Of a stretch of 64,000 nucleotides of DNA, positions 33,260 through 42,520 are shown one piece after another; the first letter of the stretch is position 1; every line of letters begins with the position of its first letter. Origin of the DNA: Gammaproteobacteria bacterium (GTDB lineage: Bacteria > Pseudomonadota > Gammaproteobacteria > DRLM01); contig JAHFRV010000006.1 of assembly GCA_023266095.1 (NCBI GenBank), forward strand, positions 31,527-95,526, written 5' to 3'. The notes beneath the pieces were generated by a model that worked only from the letters and a program-made list of their open reading frames with translations, did not search any database and had not been told where the DNA came from. Both the position numbers and the translations under genes were made by a program.

Positions 33260-34618
33260 ATGCCGTTCATCCCACATACTGAGTTGGAAGTCCGCGAGAT
33301 GCTGGAGGCCATCGGCGCCCGCAGCATCGACGAACTCTTCGACGAAATCCCCGCCGACTTGCGCACGGAACTGAAGGAAGTGCCGCCCGGCTTGTCCGAG
33401 ATGGCGGTGATGCGGCTGATGAGCGCGCGCGCGTTGCAGGATCACTGCGACCTGTGTTTCATCGGCGCCGGCGCCTATGAGCATCACATCCCCGCGGCGG
33501 TGTGGGAGATCACCACCCGCGGTGAATACTACACCGCTTACACGCCCTATCAGGCCGAGGCCAGCCAGGGCACCTTGCAGCTGCTCTACGAATACCAGAC
33601 CATGATGGCGGGCCTGACCGGCCTCGACGTCTCCAACGCCTCGTTGTACGACGGCGCCTCGGCCATGGCCGAGGCGGTGTTGATGGCGGTGCGCGCCAAT
33701 CGTCATTCCAAATCCAAACGCATCCTTATGCCGGCGACGGTACACCCGCATTACCGCCAGGTGGTGCACGCCATCGTCCGCAATCAAGGCGTCGAGCTGG
33801 TGGAGCTGGCTTATTGCACCGAGGGCGGTCACATCGTGCCCGCGAGTTTGGAACGGCATGCCGGTGAAGATTTCGCCGCGCTGGTGATCCCGCAACCCAA
33901 TTTCTTCGGCGTGCTGGAAGAGGTGGACGCCCTCACCGATTGGGCCCACAGCCAGGGCGCGCTGGTGATCGGCGTGGTCAATCCCACCGCTTTGGCCTTA
34001 CTCACGCCACCGGGAGCATGGGGCGCTAAAGGCGCCGACATCGCCTGCGGCGAAGGCCAACCTTTGGGTGCGCCTCTGTCGTCGGGCGGGCCGTATTTCG
34101 GTTTCATGTGTTGCCGCCAAGAATGGGTGCGGCAGATGCCGGGCCGCATCGTCGGCCGCACCGTCGATCGCGACGGCAAGCCCGGCTTCACTCTCACCTT
34201 GCAGGCCCGTGAGCAACATATCCGTCGCTCCAAGGCCACCTCGAACATCTGCACCAATCAGGGTCTGGTGGTGACCGCCGCGACGATCTACACCGCGCTG
34301 CTGGGCGCCGAAGGTTTGGAACGGGTGGCGGCGGCCAGTCATGCCAATACCCTGCGCTTGGCGGACAAGCTCTGCGGTGTGCCCGGCGTCGAACGGGTAT
34401 TCGACCGACCGGTATTTCACGAAACCGTGCTGCGCCTGCCGCGGCCGGTGGAGGAAGTGCTGGCGGCCCTGGCCGCGCGCAGCATCGCCGGCGGTTTCAA
34501 TCTCAGCGAAACCTATCCGGAACTGGGCGATGCCGTGCTGGTGTGCGCCACCGAAACCAAGAGCGAAGCCGATTTGGATGAGTACGCCGCCGTGCTGGGG
34601 GCTATACTCGGCCGGTAA
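33260..34618 (+). CDS. gcvPA: Glycine dehydrogenase (decarboxylating) subunit 1
   Basis: 452 residues from the ATG at 33260, with GGAG six bases upstream. With GcvPB it forms the split P protein that decarboxylates glycine and loads GcvH. Characteristic stretches are [15 protein letters not shown] at the start, [30 protein letters not shown] and GGPYFGFM. The split form is typical of many bacteria and archaea; the fused single-chain form is the E. coli type. Confidence 0.95.
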   Translation: MPFIPHTELEVREMLEAIGARSIDELFDEIPADLRTELKEVPPGLSEMAVMRLMSARALQDHCDLCFIGAGAYEHHIPAAVWEITTRGEYYTAYTPYQAEASQGTLQLLYEYQTMMAGLTGLDVSNASLYDGASAMAEAVLMAVRANRHSKSKRILMPATVHPHYRQVVHAIVRNQGVELVELAYCTEGGHIVPASLERHAGEDFAALVIPQPNFFGVLEEVDALTDWAHSQGALVIGVVNPTALALLTPPGAWGAKGADIACGEGQPLGAPLSSGGPYFGFMCCRQEWVRQMPGRIVGRTVDRDGKPGFTLTLQAREQHIRRSKATSNICTNQGLVVTAATIYTALLGAEGLERVAAASHANTLRLADKLCGVPGVERVFDRPVFHETVLRLPRPVEEVLAALAARSIAGGFNLSETYPELGDAVLVCATETKSEADLDEYAAVLGAILGR

Positions 34619-34654
34619 TGTTTCGATCTCAAGTGCGACAGCAAGGAGTTAGCC

Positions 34655-35152
34655 ATGGCGACGATCACTTTGAAGAGTAATACGATACACACCAACGGCG
34701 AATTGCCGGCGGTGGGCAGCACGGCCCCGGATTTTCATCTGGTCGATAAAGACCTCAACGATGTCCGGCTCGGCGATTTCAAGGGCAAAAAGAAATTGCT
34801 GAACATCGTGCCGAGTCTCGACACCTCGGTGTGCGCCACCTCGGCGCGCAAGTTCAATGAATATATAAAAGGGCGGAGCGATTTGGTGGTGCTGACCGTC
34901 TCCGCCGACCTGCCCTTCGCCCAAGGCCGTTTTTGTCAGAGCGAAGGCCTCAGCAATGTGGTGACCTTGTCGATGATGCGCTCGCGCAATTTCGCCAAGG
35001 ATTACGGCGTGCTGATCCAGGACGGGCCGCTGGCCGGCATCACCGCGCGCGCCATCGTGGTGCTCGACGAACAGGACCGGGTGGTCTACACCGAGCTGGT
35101 GCCGGAAATCGCTCAGGAACCCAATTACGATAAGGCGCTGGCGGCGGTGTAG
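34655..35152 (+). CDS. tpx: Thiol peroxidase Tpx
   Basis: 165 residues. A periplasmic-type or cytoplasmic atypical 2-Cys peroxiredoxin that reduces hydroperoxides, using thioredoxin. The peroxidatic cysteine is Cys60 in [12 protein letters not shown] and the resolving cysteine is Cys94 in GRFCQSEGL, matching E. coli Tpx (61 and 95). No signal peptide is seen. It has an AAGGAG ribosome site 36 bases after gcvPA. Its location between the two halves of the P protein is unusual. Confidence 0.95.
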   Translation: MATITLKSNTIHTNGELPAVGSTAPDFHLVDKDLNDVRLGDFKGKKKLLNIVPSLDTSVCATSARKFNEYIKGRSDLVVLTVSADLPFAQGRFCQSEGLSNVVTLSMMRSRNFAKDYGVLIQDGPLAGITARAIVVLDEQDRVVYTELVPEIAQEPNYDKALAAV

Positions 35153-35163
35153 CATGAAAACGA

Positions 35164-35262
35164 ACCGAGCCGCCAAGACGCCAAGTACGCAAAGCTTGCT
35201 TAAAGAGTGATGAATCGGCTTTAAAAGTCTTAGAGGTTTCTGGCGCCTTGGCGGCAAGAATT
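35164..35262. repeat. Inverted-repeat element between tpx and gcvPB
   Basis: The left arm GCCGCCAAGACGCCAAG is answered on the other strand by GCCGCCAAGGCGCCAG near 35240-35255. Between them lie about 55 bases containing TACGCAAAG and an AT-rich middle. Sequences built on 'CGCCAAGACGCCAAG' recur between genes of many proteobacteria as short extragenic elements. It differs in sequence from the element at 33117-33237. No gene lies within it. Confidence 0.6.
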
Positions 35263-35284
35263 TTTAATTAAAGGTTGAACCGTA

Positions 35285-36739
35285 ATGTTGATCTTCGAAC
35301 ATTCCCGTCCCGGACGCCGGGCTTACGCGCAAGCGCCGGCGACCGCCGAGGCCGCGCCGACCATACCCGCGCATCTGCGTCGTAAGCAAAGGCCGCTGTT
35401 GCCCGAGGTTTCCGAACTGCAAGTGGTGCGGCATTACACTCGTCTGTCGCAGAAGAATTTCTCCATCGACACCCATTTTTATCCCCTGGGTTCGTGCACC
35501 ATGAAGTACAACCCGCGGGCCTGCAACAGTGCGGCCCTGCTGCCGGGTTTTCGCAACCGGCATCCGTTAGCGCCGGAATCCATGGGCCAGGGTTATCTCG
35601 CCTGCCTGTACGAACTGCAAGAAATGCTGAAAGACGTTACCGGCATGCGCGGCGTGTCACTCACGCCGATGGCCGGTTCGCAAGGCGAGTTCGCCGGGGT
35701 GGCCATGATCCGCGCCTATCACGCCGCCCGCGGCGACACCGCCCGCAGCGAAATCCTGGTGGCCGACGCAGCTCACGGCACCAATCCCGCCACCGCGGTG
35801 ATGTGCGGCTACACGGTGCGCGAGATTTCCACCGACCGTAATGGCGATGTCGATCTCGCCGCCCTTAAGGCCGCGGTGGGTCCGCATACCGCGGGCATCA
35901 TGCTCACTAATCCTTCCACCCTCGGCGTGTTCGAGCGGCGCATCGCCGAGATCGCGCGCATCGTCCATCAGGCCGGCGGCCTGCTGTATTACGACGGCGC
36001 CAATCTCAACGCCATTCTCGGCAAGGTCAAGCCGGGCGACATGGGTTTCGATGTGGTACATCTGAATCTGCATAAGACTTTTTCCACGCCCCACGGCGGC
36101 GGCGGACCCGGTGCGGGACCGGTGGGGGTGAGTGAACGCCTGATCCCCTTCCTGCCCTTACCGCGGGTCGGCTATGACGGCAACACCTATCGCTGGCTGA
36201 CCGAGCAAGACAGTCCGCACAGCATCGGCCGCCTGTCGGCTTTCATGGGCAACGCCGGCGTGCTGATCCGCGCCTACGTCTACGCACGCCTGCTGGGCCG
36301 CGAGGGCATGCACCGCGTGGCGGAATACGCCACCTTGAATGCCAATTATCTGCTGGCCCAATTCGCGAAACGCGGTTTCACGCCGGCTTTTCCCGCGCGG
36401 CGCGCCACCCACGAGTTCATCCTCACCATGAAGGCCCAGGCGAAAGAACTGGATGTGAACGCGATGGATTTCGCCAAGCGTCTGCTCGATTACGGTTATC
36501 ACGCGCCCACCACCTATTTCCCGTTGCTGGTGCCCGAGTGTCTGCTCATCGAGCCCACCGAGACCGAAGCCAAGGAAACTTTGGATGGATTTGTCGAGGC
36601 GATGAGCCAGATACTCCACGAGGCGGAAGTGGAGCCTGAGAAGGTGAGAGGGGCGCCTTATACTCTTCCGGTACGGCGCCTGGACGATGTACGTGCTGCA
36701 CGCGAGTTGGATCTCACTTGGCGGCCGGTCGGCGGTTAA
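35285..36739 (+). CDS. gcvPB: Glycine dehydrogenase (decarboxylating) subunit 2
   Basis: 484 residues, the PLP-bearing half of the split P protein. The cofactor lysine is in [20 protein letters not shown]. The family opening [13 protein letters not shown] and the segment [14 protein letters not shown] are intact. It follows the inverted-repeat element after 22 bases, and AAAGG at 35270-35274 gives a usable ribosome site. It completes the glycine cleavage set P1, P2, T and H; the shared L protein (Lpd) is not in the window. Confidence 0.95.
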   Translation: MLIFEHSRPGRRAYAQAPATAEAAPTIPAHLRRKQRPLLPEVSELQVVRHYTRLSQKNFSIDTHFYPLGSCTMKYNPRACNSAALLPGFRNRHPLAPESMGQGYLACLYELQEMLKDVTGMRGVSLTPMAGSQGEFAGVAMIRAYHAARGDTARSEILVADAAHGTNPATAVMCGYTVREISTDRNGDVDLAALKAAVGPHTAGIMLTNPSTLGVFERRIAEIARIVHQAGGLLYYDGANLNAILGKVKPGDMGFDVVHLNLHKTFSTPHGGGGPGAGPVGVSERLIPFLPLPRVGYDGNTYRWLTEQDSPHSIGRLSAFMGNAGVLIRAYVYARLLGREGMHRVAEYATLNANYLLAQFAKRGFTPAFPARRATHEFILTMKAQAKELDVNAMDFAKRLLDYGYHAPTTYFPLLVPECLLIEPTETEAKETLDGFVEAMSQILHEAEVEPEKVRGAPYTLPVRRLDDVRAARELDLTWRPVGG

Positions 36740-36745
36740 ACCGTT

Positions 36746-37108
36746 ATGAACAAACCGGGGAAGACGGGACTCAAGCGTATCGCCTGCGCGGCGACGTATT
36801 CCTTCGCCGGTTTGGCCTGGGCCTGGCGCAAAGAGGCCGCCTTTCGTCAGGAGCTGATGCTGGTAATGCTGTTGGCGCCGCTCGGTTGTTATGTCGGCGA
36901 AAACGGCGTCGAACGGGCGCTGTTGGTGGGAGTTTTGTTGGTGGTGTTGGTGGCGGAGCTGATCAATACGGCGCTGGAGGCGGTGGTGGATCGTTACGGC
37001 GACGAGCCGCATGAGTTTTCCAAGGCGGCCAAGGATGTAGGTTCGGCGGCGGTATTCGTCGCCATGGCAAACGTGACGGTGGTGTGGGCGCTGGTGTTGG
37101 CGGGATGA
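36746..37108 (+). CDS. dgkA: Diacylglycerol kinase DgkA
   Basis: 120 residues with three membrane helices, the normal prokaryotic size. It phosphorylates diacylglycerol released when membrane-derived or lipopolysaccharide modifications use phospholipid head groups. The active-site segment is VAELINTALEAVVDRYG and the downstream KAAKDVGSAAVFVA; the N-terminal amphipathic RIACAATYSFAGLAWAWR is also typical. It starts six bases after gcvPB and may be the last gene of the glycine operon. Confidence 0.93.
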   Translation: MNKPGKTGLKRIACAATYSFAGLAWAWRKEAAFRQELMLVMLLAPLGCYVGENGVERALLVGVLLVVLVAELINTALEAVVDRYGDEPHEFSKAAKDVGSAAVFVAMANVTVVWALVLAG

Positions 37109-37421
37109 ATCTGTATGACGGCGAAGTAGGATAGGGCGCGTTATTCGGTCAGCTGTCAGGTCTTCGCGAAAAATAAAGGTAGGGTCGTTTAGCGTAGCGT
37201 AACCCACCAACTTGCGCCGTCATGCGCTTCTTGGAAATTGTTATATGAGTCGCTGAGCGACGACGGGGTGGATTGCGCCGATGACGCGGCTAACCCAGCC
37301 TGTCATGATTTTGAAGGCGGCCGTGGAATCCCGCCTTCCATTAATCGCCACTTGGCGGCCCGATAGGGTTTGTCGAAGGTCAGTGGTGCCGCGACAGATT
37401 CACAACTTACTGGAGATTTGC
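37109..37421. repeat. Gene-free gap with degenerate extragenic repeat and a hairpin
   Basis: A 313-base stretch. At about 37172-37205 is AGGGTCGTTTAGCGTAGCGT followed by AACCCACC, a degenerate form of the 'GGGTTACGCTACGC' extragenic repeats of proteobacteria. A second related half (GGGGTGG to GCGGCTAACCCA) lies at about 37264-37295, so the block may be one decayed inverted element. GAAGGCGG (37312-37319) and CCGCCTTC (37330-37337) form a perfect eight-base hairpin with a ten-base loop. The frame of the next gene is open through part of the gap but does not match the family. Confidence 0.5.
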
Positions 37422-38354
37422 ATGTCCGCACTCATCTGTGGTTCCTTCGCCTTCGACACCATCATGGTGTTTCACGATCAGTTCAAAAATCACATCCTGC
37501 CCGACAAGGTGCATATCCTCAATGTGTCGTTCATGGTGCCGGAGTTGCGTCGTGAGTTCGGCGGGTGTGCCGGGAATATCGCTTACGGTTTGAAGATGCT
37601 GGGCGGCGATCCGTTGCCGATGGGCACGGTCGGCAAGGATTTCGGTGCCTACGCGCAGTGGCTGAGTGATAGCGGTATCCGCCTCGATCATATCAAGACC
37701 ATCGAGTCGGCCTATACCGCCCAGGCTTTCATCACCACCGACCTGGATGCCAATCAGATCACCGCCTTTCATCCCGGCGCTATGGGTTTCGCTCACGAGA
37801 ATCGCGTGGCGGATGCCGCGGGTGTGAAGCTGGGGATCATTTCACCCGACGGCCGGCAGGGCATGGTGGAACACGCCGCGCAATTCGCCGAAGCCGGCAT
37901 TCCGTTTATCTTCGATCCCGGCCAGGGCATGCCGATGTTCGACGGTGATGATCTGTTGCGTTTCATCGAGCAGGCCAGCTGGGTGACCGTGAATGATTAC
38001 GAGGCGCAGTTACTGCAGGAACGGACCCGATTGTCGCCCCATGAAATCGGCGAACGGGTGGATGCCTTGGTGGTCACACTGGGCGCGGGAGGCTCGCATA
38101 TCTACACCAGGGGCCGTCGTATCGATATCCCCGCCGCCACGCCGAGCAAGGTGGTCGATCCCACCGGCTGCGGCGACGCTTATCGCGCCGGCCTGCTCTA
38201 CGGTCTCATGAATGAATTGGATTTGGAAACCAGCGGGCGCATCGCGTCGCTGATGGGCGCGATGAAAATTGAACGCCACGGTACGCAGAACTATCAGTTC
38301 ACCCGCGATGAATTCAAACTTAGATTTAAAGACAGCTACGGCTATTGTTTCTGA
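37422..38354 (+). CDS. PfkB-family carbohydrate/nucleoside kinase (adenosine kinase-like)
   Basis: 310 residues from the ATG at 37422, which has TGGAG ten bases upstream; 47 more codons are open before it but are repeat DNA. PfkB family signatures: LICGSFAFDTI at the start, EFGGCAGNIAYGLKMLGG (motif 1) and VVDPTGCGDAYRAGLLYGL (motif 2, with the catalytic Asp in GCGD; the usual residue is A or T before G-D). Members of this particular branch are often annotated adenosine kinase, but the substrate cannot be fixed by sequence. It is a single-gene unit, convergent with the GGDEF-EAL gene. Confidence 0.88.
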   Translation: MSALICGSFAFDTIMVFHDQFKNHILPDKVHILNVSFMVPELRREFGGCAGNIAYGLKMLGGDPLPMGTVGKDFGAYAQWLSDSGIRLDHIKTIESAYTAQAFITTDLDANQITAFHPGAMGFAHENRVADAAGVKLGIISPDGRQGMVEHAAQFAEAGIPFIFDPGQGMPMFDGDDLLRFIEQASWVTVNDYEAQLLQERTRLSPHEIGERVDALVVTLGAGGSHIYTRGRRIDIPAATPSKVVDPTGCGDAYRAGLLYGLMNELDLETSGRIASLMGAMKIERHGTQNYQFTRDEFKLRFKDSYGYCF

Positions 38355-38443
38355 GTAAGGATTCTACCGATCGTCTCCCTCGCGTTGGCGACACAAGGCA
38401 GGATGGTGATCCATGCAAACCAAGGATGGACCGAAGGAAATAA

Positions 38444-40102
38444 TCAGTTGATGGTCTGGCTGACCGCGTGCCGTTGGCCCCATTGCGAGGCGCCATAAAA
38501 CCAGGGGGCGAAGTCTTCGCCGCGCAGCGGATAGTTGATGTGGTATCCCTGCATGGCGTCGCAGCCGCGCAGCTTGAGGAGATCCAGGGTCTGTTGGTTT
38601 TCCACGCCCTCGGCGATGACTTGCAGGCCGAGATTGTGGCCGAGATCGATGGTGGCCTTGACGATGATGGCGTCATTGTCGTTTTGCAGCATGTCCAACA
38701 CGAAACTCTTGTCGATCTTCAAGTGACTCACCGGCAGTTTCTTCAAATAGGAGAGTGAGGAATAGCCGGTGCCGAAATCATCGATGGCGATCCGCACGCC
38801 CATTTCGGCGAAACGATTGAGGATATGCAGTGCCAACTCCTGGTCGAACATGATGCTGGATTCGGTGATTTCGAGAGTGAGCCGGTGCGCCGGGACGTCA
38901 TAAGCGGCGATGAGGCCGGTGACTTGATCGGGAAATTCGGGATCGAGCAGGGTCTGCGCTGAAATATTCACGGCGATGCCCACGTCGAGGCCGATCGTCC
39001 GCCAGGTCACATATTGGATAAGTGCGTGTTTGATGACCCACTGGGTGATGGGATAAATGAGCCCGGTGCGTTCCGCCATGGGGATGAATTCATCCGGCGT
39101 CATGGTGCCGTGGATTTTGTGATCCCAACGCACCAACGCTTCCACTTCATGCACGCCGTTGGTGCGGTTGCAGATGATGGGTTGAAAACGCAATGACAGT
39201 TCATCGTTTTTGATGGCCTCGCGCAGTTCGCTCATCAAGGTGAGGCGGTGCGGACTCTGTTGGTCGAGTTTTTCCGAGTAAAGCACGAAGTTTTTCTTTT
39301 CCAGTTTGGCGGCGTACATGGCCACGTCGGTTCGTTGCAGCAGGGTGTCGGCGTCGAGGCCGTGCTCGGGAAACAGCGCCGCGCCGATACTGGCCTCAAC
39401 GTCTATTTTCAAACTGTCCAAGGTGTAGGGCGGGGCAAGCGCCTTTTGAATCTTGCTTGCCACGGTATGCACGTCATCGAGCGATGAGAGCGGATTGAGG
39501 ATGATCGCGAATTCATCGCCGCCGAGTCGCGCCAGAGTGTCCGCTTCGCGCACCACGTGTTTGAGCCGGCTCGCCACGTGTTTGAGCAGGCGATCGCCTT
39601 GGTAGTGGCCGAGGGTTTCATTGATGTCTTTAAAACGGTTGAGATCCAGCAATAACACCGCCAGCGCGCGTTTTTCGCGTTGCGCGCTGTGAATGGCCTG
39701 TTGCAGACGGTCGCGCAGTAAGACCCGATTGGGTAGATCGGTAAGCGCATCGTGGGTGGCGTCGTGCATCGCCTGATATTCCAGCGCGGTGGTCTTGGTG
39801 CGTAAATCCTGCGTTTGATCGATCACCATCGCACCGGCTTCGTAGGCGATCACCGAACTGACATATTGGCCCCACAAAGCGAAAATGAACGGCATGAGAT
39901 CCAATGCCCATAATGCCACATTGCCGCGTTGCGCGTTGACGATGCCGGCTAGGGTGATTTCGCCAGTGTTGATGAAACTCACCAGTGAGGACGCAACGAC
40001 AATCGCTCCCGCCGCGATGGTGACACCGTAGATCGCGGGGCGGGTGGCTCTACTTTTCAGCAGACGAACATTGTCGTTAAGAATTTGACTGATGGCCATC
40101 AT
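38444..40102 (-). CDS. Membrane-bound GGDEF-EAL cyclic-di-GMP protein
   Basis: 552 residues. Two membrane helices (about 23-45 and 64-86) are followed by a short coiled segment, a GGDEF domain and an EAL domain. The synthase site is LGGDEF (194-198), and an RxxD product-inhibition site (READ, 185-188) stands five residues before it. The phosphodiesterase half keeps EALVRW (321 onward), NISAQTL, EITESS, DDFGTGYSS, KIDKSFV and EGVE, so both activities could be real. There is no large sensor domain; the N-terminus may sense the membrane or a partner. Two adjacent ATG codons are possible starts. The 206 bases upstream to the MFS gene show nothing. Confidence 0.92.
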   Translation of the reverse strand: MMAISQILNDNVRLLKSRATRPAIYGVTIAAGAIVVASSLVSFINTGEITLAGIVNAQRGNVALWALDLMPFIFALWGQYVSSVIAYEAGAMVIDQTQDLRTKTTALEYQAMHDATHDALTDLPNRVLLRDRLQQAIHSAQREKRALAVLLLDLNRFKDINETLGHYQGDRLLKHVASRLKHVVREADTLARLGGDEFAIILNPLSSLDDVHTVASKIQKALAPPYTLDSLKIDVEASIGAALFPEHGLDADTLLQRTDVAMYAAKLEKKNFVLYSEKLDQQSPHRLTLMSELREAIKNDELSLRFQPIICNRTNGVHEVEALVRWDHKIHGTMTPDEFIPMAERTGLIYPITQWVIKHALIQYVTWRTIGLDVGIAVNISAQTLLDPEFPDQVTGLIAAYDVPAHRLTLEITESSIMFDQELALHILNRFAEMGVRIAIDDFGTGYSSLSYLKKLPVSHLKIDKSFVLDMLQNDNDAIIVKATIDLGHNLGLQVIAEGVENQQTLDLLKLRGCDAMQGYHINYPLRGEDFAPWFYGASQWGQRHAVSQTIN

Positions 40103-40308
40103 TGCGTCTCAGAAGCTCCATTCAAATTATCCGCGCCGGTAATTTGCCGTGGCGTAGGCGTGTCCCAATGCCCTTTTAGCATGCTGTGCCGGCTGAAGTA
40201 TACTCCCCGATTTCCGTTGTGCGAAATTGTATCTTTGTCAGCGCGAAATGTATGACGGACAGCGAAATTTAATGTCGCCGCGCGACGACTGGAACATGAT
40301 GTCGCGTG

Positions 40309-41730
40309 TCATTCGCCGAATGACGGGCCGCGGGCGCGATTGCGTTCATTGATGCCCTCTTTGCGCCGCTTGGGCAACACGATATCGAAGATCACCCCCG
40401 CCAGGGCATGGACCTGCGAGACGCGGAAAATCAAACCGCTGACCGACATGGGTGGAACCTCGCGCACCTCGCGCAGTTGGGGAATGAAGGTGAGTGCGAC
40501 GACGAGGCGCGCGAGCGACGAGATGAGGAAGACGCCCAATAAGACGCTGCCCCAGCGGTAGGTTTCACCGCCCAGCGTAAGCTGGGCGGGCAGAGTCATA
40601 CCCAAATAACCGCCGAGCAGCGCGCCGAGAAACACGCTGACGCCCACTAAGACGTTGTGGTAGGCCACATAGGTGGCGCGTTTAGGACTGGGGACCAGAT
40701 CGTAAATGAAATTGCCGGCGCTCAGGCTGAACCCGGCCCACACCAATCCACCCAAGGCCTGCACCACCAGCAGATACCAGTAATCGGCCGAGAATAGCCA
40801 CAAGGCGGGTAGAAAGGGAATGATCAGCCCGGTGGCGGCGAGGATCAGCCGGTTGCCGAAGCGGTCACTGATGCGTCCCCACATATTAAGCGTGAGGAAT
40901 TGCGCCAACACCGAGGCGGCGGTGTTGGCCATGAACATCAAATAACTGAAATGCAGATCGCGCAGCATGTAGACCGTGAAAAACGGCGCGGCGATGGCGA
41001 CCGCGAATTGCATGAAGGCATAGAACACGGAGAAACGCGCGAAGGCCGAGTCGCGGGCGCGCCGGAATAAATCCCGCGGCGCCGGCAAGTCGAACAGCGC
41101 GCCGGTGCGCGGCGGATCGTACATGCGATGCAGATGGTGTATCGACACCAGGCGTGCGAGCGCGGCGATAGTGAAAATAGCCAGATAACCGGCGATGGTC
41201 AGGCCATTGTTGTCGAATACATGAAGGATCAGGCCGCCCGCGATGAGAGCGATAAACGACATGACGCTGGCCACCCGGGTGCGCAGCGCGAAGAAGCGCC
41301 CGCGGGTCTGTTCCGGTACCAGATCGCCCATCATGCTGCTCCACTGCGGCGTGGTGAGATTCCCCGCGGCGTGATAGACGATGACGCTGGCGATCAGCAA
41401 TGGTACGGCATGGTCGGGAAACAGCAACGGCAGCAACATCAGCGGCAGCCAGACCGCGGCCTGTAGGTACACGCCGGCAAGAATGAGCGGTTTACGAATG
41501 CCGCGGCGGTGTCCCCACCAGGCCGACAGCAATTGCATGAAGGAACCCAGCAGCGGCGGCAGTGATGACAACAGCGCCACTTGGGCGGTGCTGGCCTTGA
41601 GGAAGACCGCGAAGGCGGAGAAATAGGTTTCACCGGCGCCGGTCATCACCGAATAGGCGGCGGCGTCGCGCACCGAGTGGCGCAGCGAACGCTCGACGAC
41701 AGGGTCTGGGATGGGGGTACGCTCGGACAC
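40309..41730 (-). CDS. MFS transporter
   Basis: 473 residues with about 12 membrane helices, ending in a charged cytoplasmic tail. The first cytoplasmic loop SAWWGHRRGIRKPLI corresponds to the MFS motif A region, and a comparable loop (NMWGRISDRFGNRLIL) lies between helices 8 and 9. The substrate is not identifiable; weakly similar bacterial proteins are annotated only as MFS. It is monocistronic, with yajQ starting 256 bases away in the opposite direction; that gap contains no recognised site except the yajQ ribosome site. Confidence 0.85.
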   Translation of the reverse strand: MSERTPIPDPVVERSLRHSVRDAAAYSVMTGAGETYFSAFAVFLKASTAQVALLSSLPPLLGSFMQLLSAWWGHRRGIRKPLILAGVYLQAAVWLPLMLLPLLFPDHAVPLLIASVIVYHAAGNLTTPQWSSMMGDLVPEQTRGRFFALRTRVASVMSFIALIAGGLILHVFDNNGLTIAGYLAIFTIAALARLVSIHHLHRMYDPPRTGALFDLPAPRDLFRRARDSAFARFSVFYAFMQFAVAIAAPFFTVYMLRDLHFSYLMFMANTAASVLAQFLTLNMWGRISDRFGNRLILAATGLIIPFLPALWLFSADYWYLLVVQALGGLVWAGFSLSAGNFIYDLVPSPKRATYVAYHNVLVGVSVFLGALLGGYLGMTLPAQLTLGGETYRWGSVLLGVFLISSLARLVVALTFIPQLREVREVPPMSVSGLIFRVSQVHALAGVIFDIVLPKRRKEGINERNRARGPSFGE

Positions 41731-41986
41731 GGCGAAAACCTTTCTACGCGGCGCCTGTCATGGAGGGTGCCGCAGTGAACGTCACGATAGTATGATGTGA
41801 GCCACGGGCCGCAAGCCTGGCTATTGTACTCCCAAGCCCGACGCCGCGTTCAGATGCCATTGCCGCGAGGGGTAATGGGCGGTGATATGACAGGATGATG
41901 GAGCCGCGCGCGACGGAATAGTCACGGAATGGCCGTTGGGCTGTTGTGCGGAAAGTGTAGTTAACCATGATTAAGGGAGACGCGTT

Positions 41987-42469
41987 ATGCCGTCGTTCGA
42001 CGTGGTATCGGAAGTGGATATGCACGAGGTGAGCAACGGGGTGGATCAGGCCAACCGCGAGGTGGGCACCCGTTTTGATTTCAAGGGCAGCAACGCCCGT
42101 TATGACCGCAACGAGGCCGAGGTGACCTTGCACGCGCAGAGCGATTTTCAGCTCAAGCAGATGCTGGAAATCCTCAAAGACAAACTGGTGCGCCGCAATG
42201 TGGACATCGTTTGTCTGGAAATAAAAGACCCCGAGTTGTCGGGCAAGGAAGCGCGGCAGGTGGTGATTCTGCGGCAGGGCCTGGACGCGGCGCTGTGCCG
42301 GGAGGTGGTCAAGCTCATCAAAGACGCCAAGCTCAAAGTGCAGGCCGCGATTCAAGGTGAAAAGGTGAGGGTGACCGGCAAAAAGCGCGACGATTTGCAG
42401 GAAGTGATGGCGTTATTGCGCGGCGCGAAACTGGCGATGCCGCTCCAGTTCAATAATTTCCGGGATTGA
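41987..42469 (+). CDS. yajQ: YajQ family nucleotide-binding protein (UPF0234)
   Basis: 160 residues, full length. The start [15 protein letters not shown] and the segments [51 protein letters not shown] are family-diagnostic. Members bind nucleotides or RNA, and in Xanthomonas a homologue binds cyclic-di-GMP and acts with a regulator. The ribosome site AAGGGAG lies eight bases before the ATG. A GGDEF-EAL gene nearby (38444-40102) gives weak support for a second-messenger link, but the genes are not in one operon. Confidence 0.95.
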   Translation: MPSFDVVSEVDMHEVSNGVDQANREVGTRFDFKGSNARYDRNEAEVTLHAQSDFQLKQMLEILKDKLVRRNVDIVCLEIKDPELSGKEARQVVILRQGLDAALCREVVKLIKDAKLKVQAAIQGEKVRVTGKKRDDLQEVMALLRGAKLAMPLQFNNFRD

Positions 42470-42520
42470 CGCGATGCTGCTGGCGGCGAGTCGTGGCGGG
42501 CTTCCGCCGCGTGCCGCGGG

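Noticed and set aside
41744..42355. Minus-strand frame of 203 codons
   Set aside because: Opposite yajQ and its leader; no support.
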